Shown in pieces: positions 45,284 to 58,638 of a DNA stretch of 64,000 nt (the first letter of the stretch is position 1; every line of letters starts with the position of its first letter). This stretch comes from Dromaius novaehollandiae. Lineage: Eukaryota; Chordata; Aves; Casuariiformes; Dromaiidae. The translations under genes were made by a program, and so were the position numbers. Under the pieces are notes generated by a model. The model searched no databases, was not told the origin of the DNA, and saw only the letters and a program-made list of their open reading frames with translations. The stretch is taken from NCBI RefSeq assembly GCF_036370855.1, contig NC_088105.1, positions 10,731,619 through 10,795,618 on the forward strand, given 5' to 3'.

Positions 45284-48200
45284 TCTGCTGTTTTTTCTTA
45301 TGAGCATTTAGGGAATGGATTATTATGAATAACAGTGAGAAGCACAGTATTCTAACCACGAACTGCTTGGTGGTCAGTATTCAACTCTCCCTTCCTGATA
45401 CCCTCTTTATAACGCTGCTTTAGAGGCTTTTCTTTAACTGGGAAGTAGACAAAGGAACGTGACAAAGGAAAAGGTAACTTTCTCTTAACGCACGCCTCTG
45501 TTGTGCGAGCTGAGCTACTCCAGAGAGTCCCCGTGCTTATTTCTGAGAAGCAGTTGCTAAAATTTCAGTCTGAGTGAGTCAACAGAGAGCAGGGCTCACT
45601 GCTGGTGTATTTATTGCATAGCCGTTTCTCTGGCTGGCAGGATCTTGCCACTTTTGAACATCCCAGGCCCTGTAATGCCTTGTCTCTTGTGCCAGCTTCA
45701 AATCTTCAGCTGCCCAGTTTGCCTACCTAAAATCTCCCACCTAGTAATTTTGCTTTGCTTAATTGGTAGAACTGAGTAAGTGCTCTCTATATTTGGTACT
45801 GTTTATTTACTTTAATTATAGTAAATTTTGTCAGAAATAAAATCCCCGTGCTTCACACATTAAAAAGTTTATCTCAGTGAGCTTTGTTTTTTGTGAATAT
45901 AAATCATCGCTGTCCATATCAGAGCTGTGAAGTAGAGTGAATTTTTCTGACGTTTGTACCTGTACTGGAAATAGGAACAAATACGTTGGCTAAAATGTCT
46001 TGAGAATGGATAGTGAAATGTGGCTTTTCATCAGCAAGATTTGACTGTTTGTGGTGTCCGTGAAAGCTGTTAGTGAGAGTCTGTTATGAGCCGTGATCAT
46101 CTTAAGCCCACATCTATGTAGTTCAGCAACCCAATACTGTTTTTGAAGTTTACCTTCCCTGCGTGTTTATCTTCTTTACTGGTCTGAAGTCCTTGGTGTT
46201 GATGAATCCTTTAGCTCTTTAGGAGTCCTTAGCCAGGAGGACAGTGATGCAGTAGAGACAGGCCTCCTTCTGGGCTAGTGTATGATAGATAGCCTTTGTA
46301 AAGGACGAAGGTTGCCGTCTTGATTTCAGTTCTTTGGTGTTTCTTTGCTCACAGCTGCCAATCAGTTTGTTGCTTTACTTCTGCATGCTGTGTCCTTTTA
46401 ACAGTTGATTCAGTAACAAATCCCATTTGCATCATTGTCGTGAGGTATTTTTATATCACGTCGGTGCCTTTGGTTGGTATGCTAGGTCTTCCTCAGATAC
46501 TGTTTCTCTAGAGTATAATTGGCCTGAGTTACACTTGTGTGTAGTAACTGAATCGTATTCCTGTAGGAGTGGTAGAATGTATAGCATGTGTAAGCGTGCT
46601 TCTTATGACCCGCTAATTGTGAAGAGCCCCAAGCAGACTGTCTTATACTCCCCCTTCTATCCTGGCGTGGCTATTACTGTTATTGGCTTCTACTAGCTAT
46701 ATAATTTTATAATACTGTTGTGGCTGGCTGGCTTACCTCCATAACCAAAATGAAGGTAAATTATAGTATTCAGCACCAAAATGGATCATAAGTTAACAAT
46801 GCTTGTGCTTATAATGCAGTTTGAAATTTATATTTGAGATGTCATGGTCATGCTGTATCTTATTGTTCTAGCTTGTTTGTGCTTATCCTGTGATCTAGGG
46901 ATTGTATGATTTCGGTGTTTGGTACTGTGCTAGAAGAAAGGTGAGGCAAGGAACTTTTAAAATGGAAAGTATTTAACGATAAACTAATAGGGTGGAGGTG
47001 GATTGTTGCTCCAGTGAAAACTGGTTCTTTTGCACGTCATTACAATGGTCATATATACGGTTCTGTGTGGAGATATGAGGTCTTTTTATTCATGATGAGT
47101 TAGGAATGGCTGTATCCTGGAAGCACATCTCAACCCTGTATGTCAGTGGTGGTTTTCCTAAAGCTTTTAGATCTTCAGGTCAACAATAAGAAAACATAAT
47201 TGCAGCAAAAAGGAATCTCTAAGGTAAACCAAGACAAAGTCCAAGGGATTTGGATAAAACTAGGCCCTGGCAGCAGTGCACAGCGTTCTTATTCTCCTTC
47301 AGCTGTCCTCTGTGGACAGATGAGAGGGGATCAGCTCTTAGGGATGGACGGAAAAGCAATGTCACTTCCTGTTTTAAACTGTTTCCCCATGACTATTGAA
47401 TCAAGTGCTGTTCAGCCTCGAGTCACTGTGCCTTGCTTACTGTGGAATTTACTGAGACAAACAGCTACGACATGCTACTGCTATTTGTAACATTATCTCA
47501 TTGTCTGTGGGTTCCGCGAAGCGGTGCTGGGTGAAGGTTTGAAGGACATGGGTGCAGGGAACCCTTCTCGAGAGTGCAGTGTTTCCAAAGTCTGTGTGTG
47601 TGTCACTCTAGCGTAACAGCAGGTGTAGTTCCTCTTGTGGATTACTTCTTGATGTTCAGACACGATGGGCAGTCGGTGGAGGTGACTTTCAGGATCTTTA
47701 AGTAATTTTGTCAAGGCTGAAATACTGATATCTTGAGGTTAAATGAGTGTGTTTCATTCACTCGCTGTAAACGTGGAAATTGGGGAGGACAGGTAAGGGG
47801 CATCCAGAAATGATGTTAGACTGTGACCTTCAAAAGAGACCTTTATCAGATATTTCTTGGTAAGTATTTCTCAGTAAATCGTAAGAGGAAAAATGTGTGC
47901 AGCTCTCTCACTTGATCTAAGACTTCCTTTAGTTTAGATAAGAGCTGCTTTTGTCCAGCTCCTTTTGTTTTGGCTGACGTAGTCAAACCAGAAATGCACA
48001 GCTGCCCTTGTGTCCGCAACTTCAGGGTTTGCTCTGTTGAGGGTTTGCTCATATCGGAGGTGTTGCACATCATCAGAGCATGTGGACAGTGAAAGGGCAG
48101 TGGGCTCGGTGCTTTTCAGAAGCATTGTGCATGTTGGCTGCCCAGCTGGAGCGACTCCTCTGAGACTGCTGGAGGTCTGGAGAAATGTGTCTTTGTTGTA

Positions 48201-49232
48201 CCTGGACAGGATTTCTGTGGTGGGGAGAGAACGCTCTGAGAAATGTGACAGATATCCCTGGTGCCGTTCAAGTATCAGAATATTCTGTCTTGGCTATGTT
48301 CTTCCTAAAATGTCTTACTGGCAATTGCCTTGGGAGATTACTCTGTTCAAACACCCTGAACTTTACACAAGGAGCTATTAGTTATAACTGTCACGTCAGC
48401 TTTCCTTTTGACATGGAGAAGTCAAGTTCTCAGAAGAATGAGTTATGTAATTCTAAACACTTTCATGGCCAAGATATCCCATCACTGAAGATAGCGCTGT
48501 CACTGAAACCTTTTGTAAAAGCAGATATGAAATCAACACCTAAAATACGCCTTGAACTCAGAAGAAAACAAACCTTATTTCTGGATCACAGTCTTTTGAA
48601 TTGGCTGCAGAATACTGCAGAGATTTGAGTATAGGGGAATTCCCAACAAGCTGAATAAGTTTTACTGGAAAAAGAATCAGAGGAAACATCTTAAGAAAAC
48701 AGTCTGTGCACTGCTAGCAAGCATGACTGTTAATTCTTTCAGTATGATGGAGTTTTCTAAATTATGTTGCAAAAAAAAAAAGGGAATCTGAGAGTACCAG
48801 GGAGAGGTCAGCTTCAAGAATAGGGAAATGTCTTTGCAGAATTCTTTCACTGGAGAGTGATGGAAGAACATATAGCTGTGTTCGGTTAGGGTCCCAGACA
48901 AACTCGGGTTTTGTTGGTGAATACGTAGCAGGGGTGACCTCACGTATGTTCTGATGCGTACGCATGTGCTCACGTACGCGCAAAAATGTTTGTAAGCACT
49001 CTGACGTTGTGAGCGGATGTGAGTAATTTGAGGATAAACATGAAGAACATGGAAACTTGAGTCTATCAGAAGATGTTCTCGTGCTTACAGGGAGGCTGCA
49101 AAAGCAAGATATCTACCATGAGAATGAAAGGCCTAAGGGAGGCCTTAGCCTTGCGTTTCCTCATGCTTTGTGTGTATGTTCATGGGTAATTGGCTGACGT
49201 TTTGCAGAGTGGTGGTAGTAGGATGTGACTGT

Positions 49233-49266
49233 AAAAAAAAAAAAAAGAAAAAACACCCCCCCCCCC
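49233..49266 (+). repeat. A14-G-A6 followed by C11
   Basis: A14 (49233-49246), one G, an A6 run and then C11 (49256-49266). It could be the tail of a very old retroposed copy, but no element body is recognised upstream. Confidence 0.7.
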
Positions 49267-51629
49267 AGCAATCTCCCCACTCCAATTAATAATGTAATAA
49301 TGTCAGTTTTGGCACTTCAGAATTTTAGTGTTTTTCATACAGAACAGAACAACTGAAGTCTGAATGCGTTTTCTTGAATTTTTCTTCCAGCTACAGTGGT
49401 AGCAAGCCAGACAGATTTGTGGCCCTGAGGAGTCATCAAATGTGTCGGTTTTTTCTTCCATTAATGACTGTATATTAGCTTGACTATATTTAACTGTTCC
49501 TACAACCAAAAAGCATTAATGCTGTAAAATGAGATTTTTAACTCTGACTTCCAATGCTATATAATTTTGTAGCTAATAAAAATATTTGAGAGAGGGAAAG
49601 AGGGAAATAACTTCTGTTTTGTTGTATACTGGTACGTGACACATATGTGAGAGGAGAAAAGACATCTAGTGTAAACGAATAGAACACTTCATGGTTTTGT
49701 GGATAATTTTGTGAAGGGCACTGGACAGAGTGGTGACTGGCTGATTGCGTTGTCCTTTGCAGCCAGCTTGAGCTAACCACAAATGACATCTCTTTAATAG
49801 ATTGTCTTTTCACCTGAATGCTTTCGGGAAAGTGATGTGTCGGGACAGCGATCTTGTTGGAGTTGGCATCAGAGCAAAAACCTTTTACCCTTGGAAAGTG
49901 TGCTAAGTGTTCAGATTTCTTGTTGGGGAGTCAAAAATAGAATTAATACCTTGGATTCCTTACTTTATTTTGGTTTTTTGCAAGGGAATGTGAAAGCATT
50001 GGCTAAAGTTTTGTTATCAATCCTTAAAAAAAAAAAAAGGGAATCTTTTAACAGTAGCAGGATTCTACACGTTAGCAGAATGTGATGATGAGGTTCGTGT
50101 GGGTTGAAGTTGCAGATTATTACTTTTTTGACCTGTCTTTTACCTGACCTGCTCTCATCTTGCTGGAAACTGAGGGGTTAGAGCAGTAGTGGTAGTAAGA
50201 AATGAGTAGGGGAAAATTTATTGGAGGCTAGGGGAGTTAGACTTGACTGCATTGCTAATATACACTTGAAAAAGAGTTGATCTGCTGAAGGAATATACTT
50301 TATTTGCACTAACCACACTCTAGCAAAAGTTAGTTCTTTCTGTTGAAGAAATTAATTTAAACTCAGCATTTGCTGTTGCCTGCCCCCCCTCAGCCCTCAG
50401 AGACTGTCGTGGTAAAAACTTTCCACCTTGAGCTTTAAAACTAACTCATTGCAGAGTACTGCACTGCCTCCCAGCTTGCGCGAGAGCCTGGCTCTATTTG
50501 TTGTCTCCTTGAAGTTCTCATTGTTGTCTGAATATACTAGCAAAATTTTAGTGAAAGATCTAGGCTTATTATACTTGAGGCATATGAAAAGGTGTGCTCA
50601 GCAGAGACGTGTTATATCAGTTACTTGAATTTTTTTTTTGTAACTCTGAACATTGTTCTTTTGTGTGTCAGATCGAGAGCTGTTTCAGAAGAGAGGAACT
50701 GCATGTGGTGGCATAGCTGGTGCACTTGGGAGGCTGATGGCTTTGCTAATGCACAAGCACTTTGTATTTGTGCTGAATGTTCAAGGTGTGTGTATGGGGA
50801 GTGCACGTGAATAATTAAAAATCAGTGTGTTTCTGTTTCTTTTTGATCCTCTGAACATGAGGATTCAAAATGGGTTCAGTGTTGTGTCTGCTTTTTTCAT
50901 GTTGATTCATCTCTTTGACTATTAATCTTACTAAGCTGACTTTTGAGATGTCTCTTGTATCCCTGTGAAAGAGCACAGTGTTGCTATGCTTGCTACCCAA
51001 CTGTGGAAATTAAGCTTGAGGATACAGGCTTTTTTATACGTTATTTTTATGGTTTTGGCTGATGCTTTATCAAGGACCGTGTACTCAAATGGCTGGACAA
51101 GACTCCTAGAAACTGGCAGGACGTAAGGAAGATGGATATAAAATAAGTCCCTTCTGATTTGTCCACAGCCAGTCTTTTTTGGCTGACAGTATTTTGTGTC
51201 AGGTTGCTCTGTGTTTCATCCTGGGCTTTATATGTTGCCTTAGGAGGCGTGCAGAGTCATAGTGAAATGCGGAAATGTACAGTTGTGGATGTGCCTGAAT
51301 TCCGACTGGAGTTGGACATGATGCACAGGCCTTTATTTTGCACCTGAAGCCGACCAAGTTAGCGCAAGGATTAGAGAACGGAGTGTGGGAAGAAGGTGCT
51401 ATATTCTGTGGCCTTCTCCACTGATAAAATCAGTAGATAACTTCCGCAATGCTGCTGTTTTCAGATAAGGAAATGATTTGGTTTAGGATTGATGAAAATT
51501 CGGATTGCCTTAACCAGACCATCATATGAGGTGGAGGGAAGATGCCCCATGGCATGCTGGAGGCAGGAGAAAACTTTATCACATAAAAGCAAGGTTGGTA
51601 GGGAAAGATGATAGCTTTTTATCAGACCA

Positions 51630-52213
51630 GTTGTGTGCAGTTCTGGTGTTGCTCCTCTTCCCCACTGCCTATCCTATTGCAAAAGACCTGCAGCAAAGCT
51701 TCAACAGGTACAGAGAAGGGCAATAAGGATAAATAAAGACATAGAATGGTTCTGCCTGAGGAGTGATTGAGCTGATTAGGGCTATTCAGCCTTGAAGAAG
51801 TGATCTGATAGAGGTCTGCCTGGTACAAAGGAGGTGAACAGTTTACTCTTTCTTCCAAAACAAGAACAAGTATCAAGTGAAAGTAGCAGGTGCCAGATTC
51901 ACAACGAAAGTCGTTCCTTGCAGAGGAATAGCCAGCTCCTTGTCGCGGGATCTGGAGGATGTTAGAAGCGACTTCAAAAAGGAATTCAACAGACTGTAGA
52001 ATACAAATATTTAAGTTCTAAACACAAAGTCAAGGAAGCCCCTTACTCTCTCCAAAAGCAACTATTTGTGGTTATTTAGAATAAGCTCCCCTTCCATATT
52101 TGTGCTTTTTTTGGTGTTCTTCATTGGATAACTATTTTTGTGTGATGCTGGGGATGAACTTGACTGGGCTAACCAGCCCTTTGGCCTAAGCTGATGTGGC
52201 TGTTCTTACAATG
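51630..52213 (+). mobile_element. CR1 LINE 3' end, old divergent copy
   Basis: The order of blocks matches the 3' end of CR1-type LINEs: GTGCAGTTCTGG (51636-51647), a stretch with GAGAAGGGCAATAAGGAT, CTATTCAGCCTTGAAGAAG, TGATAGAGGTCTGCC, a block near 51942 resembling the CR1 GGATGTNGAGG... stretch, AAAAAGGAATTCAACAGAC, and the terminal GGGCTAACCAGCCC...TGGCTGTTCTTAC. In intact copies the first part is the end of the reverse-transcriptase frame, but here it is broken by stops. The terminal block resembles the older CR1 type shared with turtles and crocodilians rather than recent bird CR1 subfamilies. It is 5'-truncated, as usual. The subfamily needs a library match. Confidence 0.8.
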
Positions 52214-52678
52214 CAGCTGGCAAGATGGACATACCTTATGTGAACAAAAGTCTTTTATCAAAGATTTTCTGTCTAAGGACATTGTAACAGATCTTTAAAC
52301 ATATCCACTCTGAATTTCTCAGTTAGATACACTATTGAACAGAATTACAATTATCTTTTGCAATAGAAAAACATGATTTGGCTATCCTTTGAGCTTTTTA
52401 TCTTTGAAGTCAGCATTTTGCATTTTGCTATTTGTGTCTCAAGTCAAAACATAATAGTTATAATGGCTTGAAGCAATATTTTTCAAGGCTTTAGTCAATT
52501 TTTTTGATTACTTCTAGTATCTCTATCATTGTATGAAGGCAGGAATAAACTGTAAAATTAACTTGTTATACAGTGGCCTGGCAATGCAAACCTCTGAGGA
52601 TGCCACTTTTTACACATTCTAATTTATGTGCAGTTTTTCTTTTACATCTCATAAGAGAGGGGCTTAACTGTATCTGTT

Positions 52679-52738
52679 TCTTATATATATTAAAAAAAAA
52701 AAAGTTGTGGAGTGAGAGAGTGAGAGAGTGTGTGAATG
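52679..52738 (+). repeat. TATA/A-run and GAGAGTGA-type simple repeat
   Basis: A short TATATATAT, an A12 run and then a purine-rich GAGTGAGAGAGTGAGAGAG stretch form a low-complexity patch. Confidence 0.6.
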
Positions 52739-55014
52739 AGCTCAGCCAAATGGACACTGTGTATCCTTGGATTACATCTATCTTGGGATTCCTGCACTCC
52801 CTGTCATCCGGTTACTCTGCTTGTGCCCCGAGTAGCAGCTTTCCTCACGGTGCCTTTGTTCCCCAGGAAAGCGGCTCTTCGAGCAGTCCGTTTTGGTCTC
52901 AGCACATGGAGATGAGCTCTGGCGCTTCCATTTCAGAAGGGCATTAATTGCCATCTGCTGGTTTGCAAATCTTCTCTTGGTCTTCCCTTTCTTAATAAGC
53001 GCTCCTCTTGCCTCTCAGCTGTCAAGTGTCCTTGGCTCTTAACATCCTTTTACTGACCAAGATTTGAAAAATACAGCAGCTGCTGTAAGGTACATATGTG
53101 CTCAGTCGTGAGAATGTTTGCTCGTGAACTTCAGCCCGTGCTCTCTTATTGGAAGGAAAAAACATTCCGGGACATTTTTTATTTTTTTAGATCCTGGATT
53201 TTGGTCACTCTGGATTTCAAGAGCATCTGGATTAGCACTGTTTGTAAGATGAGGTTTTCTTTGCATTTGCTGAGGAAAGAAATGTGGAGTCTGATCTCTT
53301 GCAGAATTACTGGAAATGTTTAATGGAGAGGGTGGGATGTTTTTGTCCCTTTTTTGCTTTAATTTAAAGTATGGCGGGGGGCCAGTGTCATTTCTTGCTT
53401 CTGAGAATGGTGCGTTAATTTTACCCCGTCTTTTGGAAAAACAACTGAGTGACATAAAGGCATGGGATCTGTCTGCAGTCGTGACAAAGTTTGCTCTGGG
53501 ATAGTTTGCAGTCTGTGTTTAGGATGCTTTCTAAAATCATAAACTAGAAATCGCTTCTTTTAAAGAAATATTAAATTCTGTTCAAACCCACTGGTAGAGG
53601 TCATTTGACATAGGAAGCTTACCTGCCTTATGGAGATGTGGAATTGGTCAGTCATTGCGGGGGGAGGGTTGCTTTTTGGTGTTTTTGTTTTTGTTTGTTT
53701 TTCACCTGAGCTGAAACGCCTTTGGATGTGAAGGCTGTATTTTACCAAGCAGTATTTTATTAATCCTGGAAGCGGTAACTAACACGGGCAAGCAGGATGC
53801 CCCCGTATAAACCATTTGTGTTTCACCTCTGCAAATGTACCTCAAAATCCTGTTTTGCATGACCAAGTGAAAATGAGTACAGTGCTGGGCTGTCTTGGAA
53901 ACGTGGTGCTAGGATAAAGATGATGGTCAGCTACGAGGAGCAGTAGTGAAGAGTGCGTGTGTAGCACCTTAGTGAGAGGTTTTGGATTGAGCCAGATTAT
54001 GTGTGAGGAAAAGAACAAGGACACTGGATACTTAGGAACTCTTATCCATTCTTCACAATAGTTATTTCTTAAGAGGATTATGTGTCATCTGTACCGAAAG
54101 TATGTTTCCAAGTGTTTTGTTATTTCCTGATCTTTGTAAATACTGTTTAGAAATCAAAACCACACCTATTTCCTAAAATAAATCCCGGTATATTAGAACT
54201 TGTGTAATAAGTGCTATTAAAAGTTCTTTGCTTCTGAAGAAGGATCCATTATTTTATTGCAGCATATGGTGAATGAGACATTGTCCAGCACTTGAAGTAA
54301 CATAGTTCTCCCAACTGGCTTCTCAGCTACTTTCCATCCAAAAAGTAGGCTAATGGACAGGCTTAGTTAGCCAGCCGGTCTGTGCATTATCTTAGAGTGA
54401 GACATTACCTGGAGTGAAGGGTTAGTGATAATCTTTGCCTGGTCCAATTACATTTATCTGATAATACAAAAGTGCTGTCTTATCGTGTTGGGCAAAATAT
54501 AGCTGAAATGTCATGTTTGGCTTTAAGTGCTCAAAATATGGCCAGGTTTGTCCCTAAAAGCTGCTACGGATCTCTGTGTTTTAGTGATGTAGGCTACGGT
54601 GCTTTGGGTTGGTCTAATCAGCCACTTGTTAGAAAGCTCACTGCCGTCAGGGTGGCAGCGAATGGCTTCTGGGAGCATCTCGCTTGATGCTGACGTATAC
54701 GAATTAGGTAGTTATAATTCAAAGGCGCTCACAGAAGGAGATTAATGCGTGCTCATGTCTTCTGCCTAGCCCTTCGCAGCTGCCCGTCAGGTGGGAAGCT
54801 GTGCTTTGTTAAGGTGGTCTCTGGGGCAGGAACACACTTGCTTGTAGATTGGGATGTTGTCTTCAGTTTTAAAAGCTCATTAAAGTTGCATCTCCCGTTC
54901 TGTAGCTCTTTCCTTACCCTCCTCTAGCTAGCTGTCCAGGCTTTTGTGAACAAACCAGAATTGATCATACCAATTAGCTAAGCCCAAGGGAGATTTTGAA
55001 ATGTTAATGTGTGC

Positions 55015-55031
55015 TTTTTTTTTTTTTTTTT
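55015..55031 (+). repeat. T17 homopolymer
   Basis: Seventeen consecutive thymines. Confidence 0.8.
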
Positions 55032-55685
55032 AAGACAGCTCTTGGGTCGCTGCTAATGATTCGTGCTTCCTCACTCTGCATTTGCTTTTCTCCCTTCTTT
55101 AACAGCTCTTGGTAGACTGTTATTTAGGTGACATGGTGAACTTCAATGTTTGTTTAGCTTTACATTTCTAATGCAGTTATCAAACTGGTGATATTTCCAG
55201 TTACCGTTGAGATTCTGCTTGCTTTTTTTCCCCTGAATTGTATGTTTTTACACAAAAGATGCATTAAATGCCACTTGCTATGCTCCTGAAAGTTGAATGG
55301 TCTAAATAAAGACTTTTCTTTGTGTACTCGAAAAGAAAGTCGGTCAACCAAATAAAACTTCACAAACACAGGAATGAGCCTAGTGGTTTATGGTTGCATG
55401 AAGTGTGAAGAGAAAATAAAGGTCTATTTATTGAAATAAACAATCTGAGTACTCAGCTGCTGCTTTGCAACAGGCTTCCAAAGGAATCATGTTGTTTAAG
55501 CTGTTTCTTGGTTGTAATTCTGTTTAATTTCCTTATCTGGAAACAAATCTAATACAAAAGAAAATACACAAAGCTTTGGTCCAGAGGCAGTGGGAAATGA
55601 TGTTTTGAACCTTAAAACTGTGGCTGTTAGGTATGTTTTACCAAAAGACAACGTATGCTACAGCAAGTAGTGTAGTTCTTGAAAA

Positions 55686-55715
55686 AACCTAACTTGAAAT
55701 AACCTAACTTGAAAT
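55686..55715 (+). repeat. Perfect 15-bp tandem duplication
   Basis: AACCTAACTTGAAAT occurs twice head to tail (55686-55700 and 55701-55715) with no mismatch, so it is probably a recent slippage event. Confidence 0.9.
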
Positions 55716-58577
55716 AAAACATTTAGTGTCCTTTCCAGTGTTGTCTTCTGATTGATTTTTCCCATTTCTTGATCCAAGTTCAGCAGTAACATTGATTTTG
55801 AAGAAATGGAGACTCACCAGAAATTTGTGGCTTGGCAACTGAGGAGCTAAACTGTTGTGGTGGCTTTGTAGCATTGACCTCATGACAGCTTTAATCAAAA
55901 CAGGTAAATGCTCCCCTTGTAGACTGGATGCTTACTTAGAAAAGAGGATAGAAGAAATTACACCTTTGATATTTTAGTCTATAGAATGAAATTGCACACC
56001 ACCTAAACAGTGATGTTGTCATGTGTCAAAACAGTTTACTCTTCTGAGTATCACAAGCACATGTCATATCAGGCTCATCTGAATTTTTTATCTGAGGTTA
56101 TTAAGCGTTAAAGCTGTTGCCCGTTTCTGGTGCTGATAAAAGTTCCTATGCTATGCGTATTTAAACATGTAGAGACATCTCAGTACCAATACACTTTTTA
56201 GATTAATTTTTTCTTCTGTTATTTAAAAAAAAAAAATCCCAAACCAAGCTGGTGTGTTCTCAATTCACACCTACAACATCATGGTGCTCTGTTAGCTAGG
56301 TTGCTCTTTTGTGTGTTTTTAATGCTAGCTAGTGGATATGAGGGATGTAATCCTTTCTATCTCAATAGCTGGACCCATTTTTACATTATACGTTTTTAAA
56401 GCAAGATGGGAAACAAGGTATTTGTGCTTGCTTTCAGTATAGAACTAATAGAACTAAGGAGAACTTCTTGGATCTCGCTGTAGAACTAAGTCTGGAATGG
56501 TCTTGGTACCTGGTTATTTAGCGTCCTTTTTCTGGGTTTTGTCTTTTTAATGTGAGAGCAGATACTTTAACTGGTGATCTTTCTCTTAGCACTGCTCTAG
56601 GTAGATGGCCTGTTTGCCTGACTTAAATTTTCAAGTCCCCCAATCTTGTGTTCTTTGCTTCATCAAATGTGCAAGTATTTCTTGCAGTATTTCCTGGTTG
56701 GCCAGGAAAAGACCCTGCTTGTGTTGCCCCATGATTCATTCCAAAGTGACATTGAATTCTGGAGGTCTCTCCATGCATGCACGTTCATGCCTCCTGCTCC
56801 CTTCTCAGTACTAGGCAGACTTCCTGCATTCCAGCCCTTCTTTGGAGATTAAAACAAGAGCAATGCTTGATAAAACTACCACAACTTTAAGTGAACATGT
56901 TAAAGGCCAGACCAATAGCAGGGGAGGGTGTGGTGGTGACCTGTAAGTTCTTTGGAGGACCTAGCCCTTGCCTTGCTCCTCATGTCTAAGGGTTTATTTT
57001 GATTTTCTTTTGCATTTCCTCCTCTCTGTTCCAGATGAATTCTACTACTTCCATCTGTTTTCATTCTTAACCTGGGCCATGTCACTGTTTAAATACATAT
57101 AGAAATACCTCATTCTGTGTTTATGTATGGGGTGCTGTCTTTGCTGTGCGTACCACTGTGTTGACACAACATGAGGACTATATAAAGTATCAGAAGCATT
57201 CTCTACAATATACTTAATTAAACCAGTGGTTTCCAGTATGCCTCAAACATTCGTATAGTTCCAACTCACGACATCTTGATAATAAGATGATAGCTTTAAA
57301 ACTTGGTGCTTTAGCTAAGTCTTCTCCTTCCCATGTACCTTTTTGGTTTTAGGGGCTCTTGGTATTACAGCCTTCATGAGGCACGTGAATTCTTGGCAGT
57401 TTGCTCTGCTTGCAGTCCAGATCTTTGCTGCTGCTCCCGTTGCACATTAAAAAGCTGGGGGGGGGTTATTTGGTTTCTGCAGCCTTATTGTCTGTTCTCA
57501 CCACAGTTGGAGTAAATATTTTGCTTTACAAATTTGCAAAGACTGCCTAATGTCATAATTCCTGTTTTACTACTGCTTGGTCAAATGTCTTTTCTCCTTC
57601 AATGATCTCTGGAGATGTCTTTGTCACTATGGGTGAGGCCATCAAACGTGTGCTTTTTCCCCCTCTCCCCCCAATGCCTGCCTCCCCATGCAAGTGGAAC
57701 GCCAGTGTTTTCCATGCCAGGAGTGAAGACCTCTGCATTATTTGAAGATTCAAAGGCTAACTGCAGAACAGCCTTAGTTCTGAGAGCAGAACTGCGGGAC
57801 ACTTGCCCTGCTGTTGGGAACGAGTGGAGGTCACAAGGTGTCTGGCAGGTAGAAGTGCCTGTTTTTTGTGTTGACTAACTTAACTGGCAGTCTGTTCTTC
57901 AGCTGTGATATAGCAGGTAGCAGTTCAGGTTGGTGCTCTTGCTGCTGCTTGTTAGGCCTCCAGCTCTTTGGATCAGCCCTGTGTGCCGTACTAGCCATGC
58001 GCCAGGGGAGGGAATTCTGAGGATAACTCGAGCGGAACTGAGTTAATCATGGGGGGTAACTAAAGCAAAATAAAATGCAGAACATAAGGATTACTTTGGA
58101 GTTGGCAGCTGTCGAGCAACTTGCAGAAGCCTAATCAGGTTTGGGACCAATAAGCATGGCAGTGACTACAGCTTTCTTAAGCTCTGAGGCCTTCTTGGTT
58201 TCACTTCCCTCCCACAGGCCACAGGATTAGTTTGTCATCCAATACGTTGCTACTCAGACTTGCTTTTCACAAAAATGAAAGTGAGACCTGAGACTAAGCC
58301 CTTCACTGGCTTCCACCTATAACTACTTGTAGCTTACAAAAATCTGTATTCTCCTTAACAGTAGTTGAATGGCCCCTAAAGTAGAGTTGGCAGAGACTAT
58401 CTGTGAAATAAGTGGTGGCTGGTAGTGTGCAGCCGGTCTCACGTGTGTCTGTTTAAACACTGCCGAGAACCGTCTTCATAGCTGAGCTCTACAAGCCTGT
58501 AAAAGAGGCTTCTCTGCCTAGTCGCAGAGTGTGCTTGGACATGCTGCTCCCAACTCTGGAAGGAAGTTGGGGTGTTT

Positions 58578-58580
<3 letters not shown>

Positions 58581-58636
<56 letters not shown>
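58581..58636 (+). repeat. (GA)28 microsatellite
   Basis: Twenty-eight perfect GA units, the longest simple repeat in the window. Pure homopurine/homopyrimidine mirror tracts can form triplexes and bind GAGA-type factors. They are usually highly polymorphic. Confidence 0.95.

Positions 58637-58638
<2 letters not shown>

Noticed and set aside
49128..49150. AAGGCCTAAGG / CCTTAGCCTT imperfect hairpin
   Set aside because: It is short, with a bulge, and of a kind expected by chance in 64 kb.
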